DNA of 64,000 nucleotides. Origin: Zobellia laminariae (lineage in GTDB: Bacteria; Bacteroidota; Bacteroidia; Flavobacteriales; Flavobacteriaceae). Below, in pieces: positions 50,541-57,617 of the stretch. Below the pieces are notes generated by a model. That model was not told where the DNA came from. It saw only the letters and a program-made list of their open reading frames with translations, and searched no databases. The stretch is from assembly GCF_009725995.1 (NCBI RefSeq), contig NZ_RCNS01000002.1, positions 930,001 to 994,000 of the forward strand. The letters run 5' to 3'. The number at the start of each line of letters is the position of its first letter. Within the stretch, counting starts at the first letter, position 1. The position numbers and the translations under genes are program-made.

Positions 50541-51929
50541 ATGACTTTAATAAAATCGATTTCAGGAATTCGTGGCACAATTGGCGGCCGTTCTGGTGAT
50601 AACCTTACCCCTATAGATGCTGTGAAATTTGCAGCAGCTTACGGAATATGGCTTAAAGAGTATTCAAAAAAGGATAAATTAAGAGTAGTTGTTGGTCGTG
50701 ATGCCCGTCTTTCTGGTGAAATGATTCAGAACCTTGTAGTTTCTACTTTAGTAGGTTTAGGAATTGATATCGTAGATTTAGATTTGTCTACCACACCTAC
50801 AGTAGAGATTGCCGTACCTATGGAAAAAGCGGATGGTGGTATTATTTTGACTGCTAGCCACAATCCAAAACAATGGAACGCCTTAAAACTTCTGAATGAA
50901 AAAGGAGAGTTTTTAGATGCGGCCCAAGGTGCTAAAATTCTTGATATAGCCGAAAAAGAAGATTTTGATTTCTGTGATGTTGATGATTTAGGAAGTATTA
51001 CTAGAAACGATGCTTATATAGATATTCATATTGACGAAGTATTGGACCTTCCCTTAGTAGATGCCGATACTATTCGCAAAGCGAAATTCAAAGTTGTGGT
51101 TGATGGTGTAAACTCCACCGGAGGTATTGCCATCCCAAAACTATTGGAAGAGCTTGGTGTTGAAGTTGTAAAATTATATTGTGACCCAACAGGTCATTTT
51201 CCGCATAACCCAGAGCCTTTAAAAGAGCACTTGGGAGATATCTGCGCTTTAGTACTAGAAGAAAAAGCAGATTTTGGAATCGTAGTTGATCCAGATGTAG
51301 ACCGCTTGGCGTTTATTGACAATACCGGTGAGATGTTTGGAGAGGAGTATACTTTGGTTGCCTGTGCAGATTATGTTTTGGGTAAAACTAAAGGGAATAC
51401 AGTTTCTAACTTATCTTCTTCACGTGCATTAAGAGACATTACTCAAAAACATGGTGGTACATATGAAGCTTCAGCCGTTGGCGAAGTGAACGTAGTTACT
51501 AAAATGAAGGCTAACAAAGCTATTATTGGTGGTGAAGGAAATGGTGGTATCATCTATCCTGAAAGTCATTATGGACGTGATTCTCTTGTAGGAACAGCTT
51601 TATTCTTAATGTTGATGGCCGAAAACGGAGGAACTGTTGCAGAGCTTCGCGCTAGCTATCCTTCGTATTTCATGAGCAAAAAGAAAATACAATTGACACC
51701 AGGTCTTGATGTAGATGGAATTCTTACTGCTATGGCCGAAAAATATAAAGACGAGGAAATAACCACTATTGATGGAGTAAAAATAGACTTCGCCGAAAAT
51801 TGGGTACACCTGAGAAAATCAAATACAGAACCAATCATCCGTATTTATACCGAAGCAAAAAGTCAGTCACAAGCAGATGAACTTGCCGATCGTATTATTG
51901 GAGAGATTAAAGCAGTAGCTGGTTTATAA
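50541..51929 (+). CDS. glmM: Phosphoglucosamine mutase
   Basis: A 462-residue phosphohexomutase that converts glucosamine-6-phosphate to glucosamine-1-phosphate for peptidoglycan and LPS precursors. It starts SISGIRGTIGG, and the catalytic phosphoserine lies in ILTASHNPKQWNALKLL (Ser in ASHNP). The metal-binding loop is DPDVDRLAFIDNTGEMFGEEY (DxDxDR) and the sugar-binding EGNGGIIYPESHYGRDSLVG follows. The phosphate-binding loop is VHLRKSNTEPIIRIYTEA. It has a clear promoter candidate and a strong terminator, so it appears monocistronic. Phosphomannomutase activity cannot be excluded. Confidence 0.9.
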   Translation: MTLIKSISGIRGTIGGRSGDNLTPIDAVKFAAAYGIWLKEYSKKDKLRVVVGRDARLSGEMIQNLVVSTLVGLGIDIVDLDLSTTPTVEIAVPMEKADGGIILTASHNPKQWNALKLLNEKGEFLDAAQGAKILDIAEKEDFDFCDVDDLGSITRNDAYIDIHIDEVLDLPLVDADTIRKAKFKVVVDGVNSTGGIAIPKLLEELGVEVVKLYCDPTGHFPHNPEPLKEHLGDICALVLEEKADFGIVVDPDVDRLAFIDNTGEMFGEEYTLVACADYVLGKTKGNTVSNLSSSRALRDITQKHGGTYEASAVGEVNVVTKMKANKAIIGGEGNGGIIYPESHYGRDSLVGTALFLMLMAENGGTVAELRASYPSYFMSKKKIQLTPGLDVDGILTAMAEKYKDEEITTIDGVKIDFAENWVHLRKSNTEPIIRIYTEAKSQSQADELADRIIGEIKAVAGL

Positions 51930-51946
51930 AATAAGTACCGCCCTTA

Positions 51947-51967
51947 GACTGCGCTCAGGGAGGTGCT
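51947..51967 (-). repeat. Inverted partial copy of the 49-bp repeat core
   Basis: GACTGCGCTCAGG and the next few bases match the reverse complement of the repeat core (18 of 21 bases) at 52071-52289. It sits on the other side of the glmM terminator, so the two flank it as an inverted pair. Confidence 0.7.
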
Positions 51968-51974
51968 TGATAAC

Positions 51975-52025
51975 AAAACGCTCGGAATGATTGAGATTCT
52001 TCTCATTTTCATTCCGAGCGTTTTT
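51975..52025 (+). terminator. Intrinsic terminator after glmM
   Basis: Arms AAAACGCTCGGAATGA (51975-51990) and its perfect complement (52009-52024) enclose an 18-nt loop, followed by T residues. Confidence 0.92.
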
Positions 52026-52070
52026 ATGCGTAATAGAGAAATACTTTCTCTTAAATTTTATCAGATTTAA

Positions 52071-52289
52071 GTAACGCCTTCCTGAGCGCAGTCAGATTCT
52101 AGAGGATTTACGTAATTCAGTAATATCTTCCTGTGCGCAGTCAGATTTTAGAAGATTTACGTAATTCTGTAACGCCTTCCTGAGCGCAGTCAGATTCTAG
52201 AGGATTTATGTAATTCAGTAACGCCTTCCTGAGCGCAGTCAGATTCTAGAGGATTTATGTAATTCAGTAACGCCTTCCTGAGCGCAGTC
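52071..52289. repeat. Tandem array of four 49-bp units plus a partial
   Basis: Units begin with GTAACGCC at 52071, 52120, 52169, 52218 and 52267; four full 49-bp units and 23 bp of a fifth are seen. Each contains CTTCCTGAGCGCAGTC and then AGATT(C/T)TAGA. Unit 2 is divergent (GTAATATC...TGTGCGCAG). The array ends 13 bp before the stop codon of the convergent acyltransferase gene. Units follow directly without spacers, so it is not a CRISPR. Confidence 0.93.
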
Positions 52290-52301
52290 GAAGGGAGAGG
52301 G

Positions 52302-53189
52302 TTACTGAAACTCCACAGGAACCTTATCCCTATGTTTCCAACGTCTATGCGTCCATAGGTAATATTCTGGCTGCTCACGAATCTGTTGTTCGGCAAGACG
52401 GAGAAACTTATCGGTTATCTCGTTCTTTTCTGTAGAAGAACCAGCAGTTGTAATCGGAATAAATTCGGCATTATAATAACCTCGCTTTACTTTTGATACT
52501 TTCAGAAAAACCACCGCTAGGTCCATTTTCCTTGCAAGACTTTCAGCGCCATTAATAACAGGAACTTTCACCCCCATAAATTCAGCCCAATAATGAGCGC
52601 GGTGCCATTGCGGAGACTGATCACTTACCATACCAAAAATCCCCGTTACATTATTCTTGTAATTTACTAAAACGGTTTTGGCGGTCTCCTCCTTTGTAAT
52701 AAGAGTGGTATTCCAACGTGCACGGACATTTTTTATCCAACGGTCAAAATAGGTATTGCTTATCTTCTGGTAAACCGCATAGCCCTTAGAACTAATATAA
52801 TTATTCATGCTAACGTTCCACTCCCAATTGGCATAGTGAGAACAAACTACAAGAATTGTTTTTTCCTTTTCAATTTCTTGTATCACCTCTATGTTCTTAA
52901 CGGTGTAGCGTTTTTTTACTTCTTCTTTAGAAAGGTGCATAGTTTTTACCATTTCTAAGAACATATCGCACATGTGGTGGTAAAACTTCTTTTGGATATC
53001 TTTTATTTCAGCTTCCGTTTTTTCGGGAAATACCAATTCTAGATTCTGTTGTACCACATCTTTTCGGTATCCCACAACGCGATAGACCCAAAAGAAAACA
53101 AAATCAGAAAATCCGTAAAAAAGCCTATAGGGAAGTATGGAAATTAACCACAACAACGGATACACCAAAATAAAAACAAGCAACTGCAT
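52302..53189 (-). CDS. Lysophospholipid/lauroyl acyltransferase (LpxL/HtrB family)
   Basis: A 295-residue inner-membrane acyltransferase of the lipid A biosynthesis LpxL/HtrB family. The N-terminal helix is membrane-spanning (LLVFILVYPLLWLISILPYRLFYG). The catalytic HX4E motif is in VCSHYANWEWNVSM, with FGMVSDQSPQWHRAHYWAEFMG and AVVFLKVSKVKRGYYNAEFIPI downstream. It would add a secondary acyl chain to lipid A. The array of tandem repeats approaches its 3' end. The start lies 57 bp from the divergent rhomboid gene. Confidence 0.88.
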   Translation of the reverse strand: MQLLVFILVYPLLWLISILPYRLFYGFSDFVFFWVYRVVGYRKDVVQQNLELVFPEKTEAEIKDIQKKFYHHMCDMFLEMVKTMHLSKEEVKKRYTVKNIEVIQEIEKEKTILVVCSHYANWEWNVSMNNYISSKGYAVYQKISNTYFDRWIKNVRARWNTTLITKEETAKTVLVNYKNNVTGIFGMVSDQSPQWHRAHYWAEFMGVKVPVINGAESLARKMDLAVVFLKVSKVKRGYYNAEFIPITTAGSSTEKNEITDKFLRLAEQQIREQPEYYLWTHRRWKHRDKVPVEFQ

Positions 53190-53207
53190 GAAAACCTTTT
53201 AAGTAGG

Positions 53208-53225
53208 CAAATATAACTATATTTG
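53208..53225. promoter_or_regulatory. Back-to-back -7 elements for the acyltransferase and rhomboid genes
   Basis: The 18-bp perfect palindrome CAAATATA-AC-TATATTTG contains TATATTTG on both strands. The plus copy (53218-53225) is 21 bp from the rhomboid ATG and the minus copy (53208-53215) 18 bp from the acyltransferase ATG. No clear -33 element is seen for either. Confidence 0.5.
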
Positions 53226-53246
53226 AACCGAAATTAACTGCTACGT

Positions 53247-53897
53247 ATGAACAACCTAGATATTGCCACCATCGTGGTAATCGCTGCCAATGTATTGGTC
53301 TCTCTAAAAGGATTTAATGATACCGCTTTCTTTGAGCGCTACAAATTTGGCATTGGTCAGATTCTATCAGGACAGAAAGACCGTATGCTTACTTCTGGTT
53401 TTTTACATGTAGATATTTCGCATCTTTTCTTTAATATGTTCACGCTTTACTTTTTTGCGCCGGTGGTTGTAAATTGGTTTAGCTCAGGGAAGTTTATTGC
53501 TATCTATTTTATTAGTTTGCTAGCTGGTAGCCTTTTGGCCATCTTTTTTCATAAGAATGAACCTAATTACAGTGCGGTAGGGGCAAGTGGTGCCGTAACA
53601 GGTGTGCTTTATGCTGCAATTCTTCTGCAACCTAATATGCAGTTGGGCATTATGTTCATACCACTACCAATTCCAGCATATGTTTTTGGTATAGGGTATC
53701 TGTTATACTCGATTTACGGAATGAAAAGCCGACTAGGAAATATTGGTCACACCGCCCATTTTGGTGGTGCTATTGGTGGTTATGTAAGTACACTTCTGTT
53801 CATGCCACAACTTTTGGTAAATGAACCGCTAATGGTAGGATTATTGGCCTTGCCTATTATTATTCTCTTGATAATGGCAAAAATGGGTAAAATCTAG
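53247..53897 (+). CDS. Rhomboid family intramembrane serine protease
   Basis: A 216-residue membrane protease with about six transmembrane helices. The catalytic Ser is in GASGAVTGVLYA (Ser115) and the catalytic His in GHTAHFGGAIGGY (His175). The N-terminal HVDISHLFFNMFTLYFF has the HxxxN-type residues that stabilise the active site. Rhomboids cleave transmembrane helices within the membrane. Substrates are unknown. It is divergent from the acyltransferase gene, sharing a palindromic promoter region. Confidence 0.9.
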   Translation: MNNLDIATIVVIAANVLVSLKGFNDTAFFERYKFGIGQILSGQKDRMLTSGFLHVDISHLFFNMFTLYFFAPVVVNWFSSGKFIAIYFISLLAGSLLAIFFHKNEPNYSAVGASGAVTGVLYAAILLQPNMQLGIMFIPLPIPAYVFGIGYLLYSIYGMKSRLGNIGHTAHFGGAIGGYVSTLLFMPQLLVNEPLMVGLLALPIIILLIMAKMGKI

Positions 53898-54077
53898 GTT
53901 ACCGTTCATCGGTAATCCTTAATAAATCGCCTAGTTAACACCTCCAAAATCTATTAAAAAGCAAAAAATGTTGCCAATGTGTGTATTTCGTCGAAAAAAA
54001 ATACACCGCACATACCGTTGAGAGTAGTTTTACGTTCTGTTAGAGCCCAAATCTAATATTGAATAAATCTACTTATA

Positions 54078-55715
54078 ATGAAAAGACTTTCCCTTGCCGC
54101 ACTAGTGGCCGTTGCATTTGCAACATCATGTAGTGACGAGACCACTGTTTTCAGTGATACCGAAGATAATATTTCAATTGAGGCCCAAGAATCTGTTTTA
54201 GATAATAGTATTCTTTTTGATGATGCAGGTGTGTTATCAATTAACCTAACTGACGGAACTTCCGGTAAAACTTCAAAAACTGGCGAGGAGATGGCCGGTG
54301 ATTATCCATTGACGTTAATAGCACGTGTAGATCCACCGTCTTTTAGTGGAGGTGAAAACCTTACCGCATCTCATGTAGATGTAGACGGAGATTACGCTTA
54401 TGTATCTTATAACACGGTTGAAGATGGTTACGCAGGTGGTGTAGATATTATAGATGTTAGTGATCCTAATAATCCTCAAGTAACCTCTAGATTATACTAT
54501 TCTAATGCAGATATTAACTCCATTGCCTATGATAATGGATATGTATATGCTGTTGGTGGTGTAGATGCCGAAACTTCTGTTAGGGCCACAGCAAATTCTT
54601 TTGTAGTTAAGATACCAGCTTCAAACGGTAGATTAGATGTAAGTGGAGAGTTAGTTTATGGTTTCCAAGAAGGTTTTACCGCTAACGATGTAAAAGTAAC
54701 TGAAAGCGGAATTCTGGTAACTAGTGGTAAAGACGGTTTGTTAACGTCTTATAAGAGTACAGACCTTTCTATTCAAAATGATGTCTCTTTTTCCGATTTA
54801 CGTTCTGTAGCTTATAATAATGGAACTATCGCAGTGTTAGATGCAAGCCAAGGTGTTAGCATTATGGATAAAAACTTTGCAGTAAGCAAAGAAATAAACA
54901 TCAGTTCAGATTTTGGTGATGCCAGCAAAAGAACAATTGATTTTTCTACTGAAAAAATATACGTTTCCGAAGGTTCTAAAGGTGCCGGTGTTTATAATAT
55001 GACTAGTGGTGACTTAGTAGAATATATTCCTATTCTTTTAAACCCAGAGGGTACGGATAGTCAAGATATTGTTACTAATGCCGTAGCAATTAACGAAGAC
55101 ATTTTACTAATGGCCAACGGTGGCGCTGGTTTATGTTTGACCGAAGAAAAAGATGGACAGACCAATATTGTTGGGGTTGTTGACCTTGATGGTTCAATCA
55201 ACTTTGTAGCCTCTAAAGGAGATTACATTTTTGCGGCTTCAGGTAAAGCAGGACTGCAGATTGTTAAATTAAACAGACCGGACCAAAGTTTAGAAACACG
55301 TTGTGAAGATTTGTTAGCTTATTCTGGAAGCTCTAATTTATCAGTTAATCAAGGAGAAACCAAAGGATTTAAAGGTTCTAAATATTTCAATTCAATTAAT
55401 GTAAATGGTGCATTGTTACTATGTGGAACATGGTCTGTAAATAATAGTAGCTATATTAATAGCGATGGTTTATTTGAAATGAACGGTTCATTGTCTATAG
55501 GAAGAAATAACAAACGAAAGAATATTACAGTTAATAAAGACGCTACCCTTAAAATTGAAGGTAACCTAACTGTTTATGGAGATATCATCCTTAACGATGG
55601 TGCTACACTAGAGTTTATAGGAGATGCTTCTGTAGCAAATGTCTTTGGAAGTGTAAAGAAATTAGGAACAGCCCAGGTTATTGGCGAGTTTAGAGATGTA
55701 AGAAATAAGTTCTAA
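54078..55715 (+). CDS. LVIVD-repeat surface lipoprotein
   Basis: A 545-residue lipoprotein with lipobox ATSCSDE (Cys19); the acidic residues right after Cys resemble the Bacteroidetes surface-export signal. About residues 70-410 hold beta-propeller-like LVIVD repeats, such as VDGDYAYVSYNTVEDGYAGGVDIIDVSDPNNPQ and GSINFVASKGDYIFAASGKAGLQIVK. The C-terminal 135 residues (Asn/Gly-rich, GLFEMNGSLSIGRNN, ATLKIEGNLTVYGDIILNDGATLEF) look like a right-handed beta-helix. It is monocistronic with a terminator. A role in adhesion or carbohydrate binding is possible. Confidence 0.82.
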   Translation: MKRLSLAALVAVAFATSCSDETTVFSDTEDNISIEAQESVLDNSILFDDAGVLSINLTDGTSGKTSKTGEEMAGDYPLTLIARVDPPSFSGGENLTASHVDVDGDYAYVSYNTVEDGYAGGVDIIDVSDPNNPQVTSRLYYSNADINSIAYDNGYVYAVGGVDAETSVRATANSFVVKIPASNGRLDVSGELVYGFQEGFTANDVKVTESGILVTSGKDGLLTSYKSTDLSIQNDVSFSDLRSVAYNNGTIAVLDASQGVSIMDKNFAVSKEINISSDFGDASKRTIDFSTEKIYVSEGSKGAGVYNMTSGDLVEYIPILLNPEGTDSQDIVTNAVAINEDILLMANGGAGLCLTEEKDGQTNIVGVVDLDGSINFVASKGDYIFAASGKAGLQIVKLNRPDQSLETRCEDLLAYSGSSNLSVNQGETKGFKGSKYFNSINVNGALLLCGTWSVNNSSYINSDGLFEMNGSLSIGRNNKRKNITVNKDATLKIEGNLTVYGDIILNDGATLEFIGDASVANVFGSVKKLGTAQVIGEFRDVRNKF

Positions 55716-55734
55716 GACAACGATTTAAAGTATA

Positions 55735-55770
55735 AAAAAGCCCCGAACGGATTTCCGTTCGGGGCTTTTT
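55735..55770. terminator. Bidirectional intrinsic terminator
   Basis: The arms (55735-55751 and 55754-55770) share AAAAAGCCCCGAACGGA with its perfect complement, with a 2-nt loop, between the convergent LVIVD and TlpA-like genes. Confidence 0.93.
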
Positions 55771-55789
55771 GTATGTTATGTTTTCTAAA

Positions 55790-56908
55790 CTAGTTAAGTA
55801 GTTCAGCAATTTTTTGTTCCAAAGCCGGTCCTCTAAGATTCTTGGCTATAATTACACCGTTCTCATCCAATAAGAAAGCTGCTGGTATAGCATCTACATT
55901 ATAAAGCTTAGCAATAGGGTCGTTAAAGTATGCAAGGTTAGAAACTTGGTTCCAAGTTAATCCATCATCTTCAATCGCTTTTTTCCAAGCATCTCCTGTT
56001 TTGTCCAAAGAAACACCAATGATATTCAAACCTTTATCATGGTACTTTTTGTAAACATTAACTACATTAGGATTCTCAGCACGACAAGGCTTACACCATG
56101 CTGCCCAAAAGTCAATTAAAGTAACTTTACCCAAAGCATCAGCAAGCGCCAATTCTTTTCCATCTGGAGTAGGAGCGCTAAAAGCAGGAGCTTTAGCACC
56201 TACAGCCGTACCTTTTTGGCTTTCTTCAACCTTCTTCTGTGCTTCTAGTTTCTCAGTAATAGAAACAGCAGCTTTAGTTTTCTTGATTTCAGGAGAAAGT
56301 CCATCAAACATAGCTTGTGCCTCTTCAGAAGTTACAGCACGAGCGCCAATGGCTCTGTCTATCAAAAGAACAGAAATAAGAGCATCCGGATGTTCTTTAA
56401 TATAGTCAAGTTCAAAGTTTTTATATTCTTCTTGAAGCTCCATCATTTCATCACGAAGAGAATTAGCAGTAGCTTGGTCAGCCTTTTGCATATCTTCTTG
56501 AATAGATTGTGCTTGTGCAGTTATTTTTTTAGACTTGTCCATATAATCCATGAACACTTCGTTTTGCATAGAACCTTTTACAGTAGCAAAACCTAAACTG
56601 TCTTTTTGAGCTTTAAGATTTATATCGCCATTCTCTAAGATAACAGCGGTATAGCCCATTAGCTTGTCTACAAAAACGTAATGCATTTCTGGCATATCGG
56701 CTTTACCGGTAAAAGCAAACGTTCCGTTTTCTATTGTGGTAGTATCAATATCTACAGGCTGTCCGTTTTCGCCCATGACCTTTAGGAATACTTTAGTTCC
56801 GTTTTCTACTTCACCAGTGATATTTCCTTTAAAATTGTAGCCCTCAGGCTTTTGATTACAGGCTACTAGACCTATTAAAATACAGATTGATAATACTACT
56901 TTTTTCAT
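55790..56908 (-). CDS. TlpA-like thioredoxin lipoprotein with DUF4369 N-terminal domain
   Basis: A 372-residue thiol-disulfide oxidoreductase of the TlpA type. It has the lipobox LIGLVACNQ (Cys18), a DUF4369 N-terminal domain (about 25-130, EGYNFKGNITGEVENGTKVFL), a charged middle region, and a C-terminal thioredoxin domain (about 235-370). The redox motif is WCKPC in LIDFWAAWCKPCRAEN. The cis-Pro lies in NVDAIPAAFLLD. Such proteins reduce or oxidise periplasmic cysteines in Bacteroidetes. It has a candidate promoter and follows the outer membrane protein gene on the same strand after a terminator. Confidence 0.9.
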   Translation of the reverse strand: MKKVVLSICILIGLVACNQKPEGYNFKGNITGEVENGTKVFLKVMGENGQPVDIDTTTIENGTFAFTGKADMPEMHYVFVDKLMGYTAVILENGDINLKAQKDSLGFATVKGSMQNEVFMDYMDKSKKITAQAQSIQEDMQKADQATANSLRDEMMELQEEYKNFELDYIKEHPDALISVLLIDRAIGARAVTSEEAQAMFDGLSPEIKKTKAAVSITEKLEAQKKVEESQKGTAVGAKAPAFSAPTPDGKELALADALGKVTLIDFWAAWCKPCRAENPNVVNVYKKYHDKGLNIIGVSLDKTGDAWKKAIEDDGLTWNQVSNLAYFNDPIAKLYNVDAIPAAFLLDENGVIIAKNLRGPALEQKIAELLN

Positions 56909-56928
56909 TCTTTTTATTTAAGATGTGG

Positions 56929-56936
56929 CAAATGTA
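56929..56936 (-). promoter_or_regulatory. Candidate -7 element for the TlpA-like gene
   Basis: The minus strand reads TACATTTG, an exact TAnnTTTG match, 21 bp upstream of the start. A TTG lies only 14 bp upstream, a little close. Confidence 0.4.
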
Positions 56937-56950
56937 GGTATATATCGGTA

Positions 56951-56986
56951 CAAAAAAAAGCCCTTAACATTATGTGTCAAGAGCTT
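56951..56986 (-). terminator. Intrinsic terminator after the outer membrane protein gene
   Basis: On the minus strand a GC-containing stem (AAGC...GCTT with an inner CTTGACA/TGTTAAG pair) is followed by eight T residues. It lies 25 bp after the stop of the gene at 57012. Confidence 0.7.
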
Positions 56987-57011
56987 AGGAGTATGTTTTT
57001 ACTGAATTTAT

Positions 57012-57530
57012 TTAAAACTGATAGCGAATACCCAAGGCAATGTCAAAATTCAACTTGTTATCAAAATTTTTAAAACCTATAAGTCCTAGTTCCGGTCTAA
57101 AATCCAATGACACTACTATAGGTAGATCAGGATTGTATTCTATTCCTACATCACCGGCAACAAAAACAAAAAGCCCACCATCTGGGTCTTCAGCTATGGT
57201 TGGGTTATTTTTATTAGGAATTGGGGAAAAGTCTACACTTCCAAAACCTGCTCCACCACCATAAAACCAGTTGAAGCCTTTATCAATCTCATAAACCCAT
57301 TGGTAAATTCCAGTTAGTTTAACCGCATCAAACTCACGACTATCTCGGTAACCTAGGTCAAATTCTGCACGTGTATAACGACCAATAGACCTTTGGTAAG
57401 AAATCTCAGCACCGAAACCATCACTATCACCAAGTCGTAAACCCAATGCATTGTCTGCTATTTCTTGGGCTTGAAGAGAAAGCGCTGTAAAGCAAAAGCA
57501 AATAAAAAATAAAAATTTCCATTTTTTCAT
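57012..57530 (-). CDS. Small outer membrane beta-barrel protein
   Basis: A 172-residue exported protein with signal peptide (FFICFCFTALSLQAQ). The mature chain has alternating amphipathic strands, GFGAEISYQRSIGRYTRAEFDLGYRD and DVGIEYNPDLPIVVSLDFRPELGLIGF, and ends in Phe (LGIRYQF), as outer membrane barrels do. It resembles small eight-stranded OmpW/porin-type proteins of Flavobacteriia. No ligand can be named. It is divergent from the FAD/Fe-S dehydrogenase gene with 87 bp between them. Confidence 0.82.
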   Translation of the reverse strand: MKKWKFLFFICFCFTALSLQAQEIADNALGLRLGDSDGFGAEISYQRSIGRYTRAEFDLGYRDSREFDAVKLTGIYQWVYEIDKGFNWFYGGGAGFGSVDFSPIPNKNNPTIAEDPDGGLFVFVAGDVGIEYNPDLPIVVSLDFRPELGLIGFKNFDNKLNFDIALGIRYQF

Positions 57531-57617
57531 ATTCTTGTGATTTTTGGTTCTAAAAAGACGTTTTACATTCGCCTTTCAACCTTAAAAACTTAATTTAGCA
57601 ATCTAAATTGTTTACCG

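Noticed and set aside
52071..52289. CRISPR array
   Set aside because: The 49-bp units are contiguous with no unique spacers between them and no cas genes lie nearby.
52190..52396. 68-residue minus-strand frame over the tandem repeats
   Set aside because: Its frame is produced by the repeat units and overlaps the acyltransferase 3' end.
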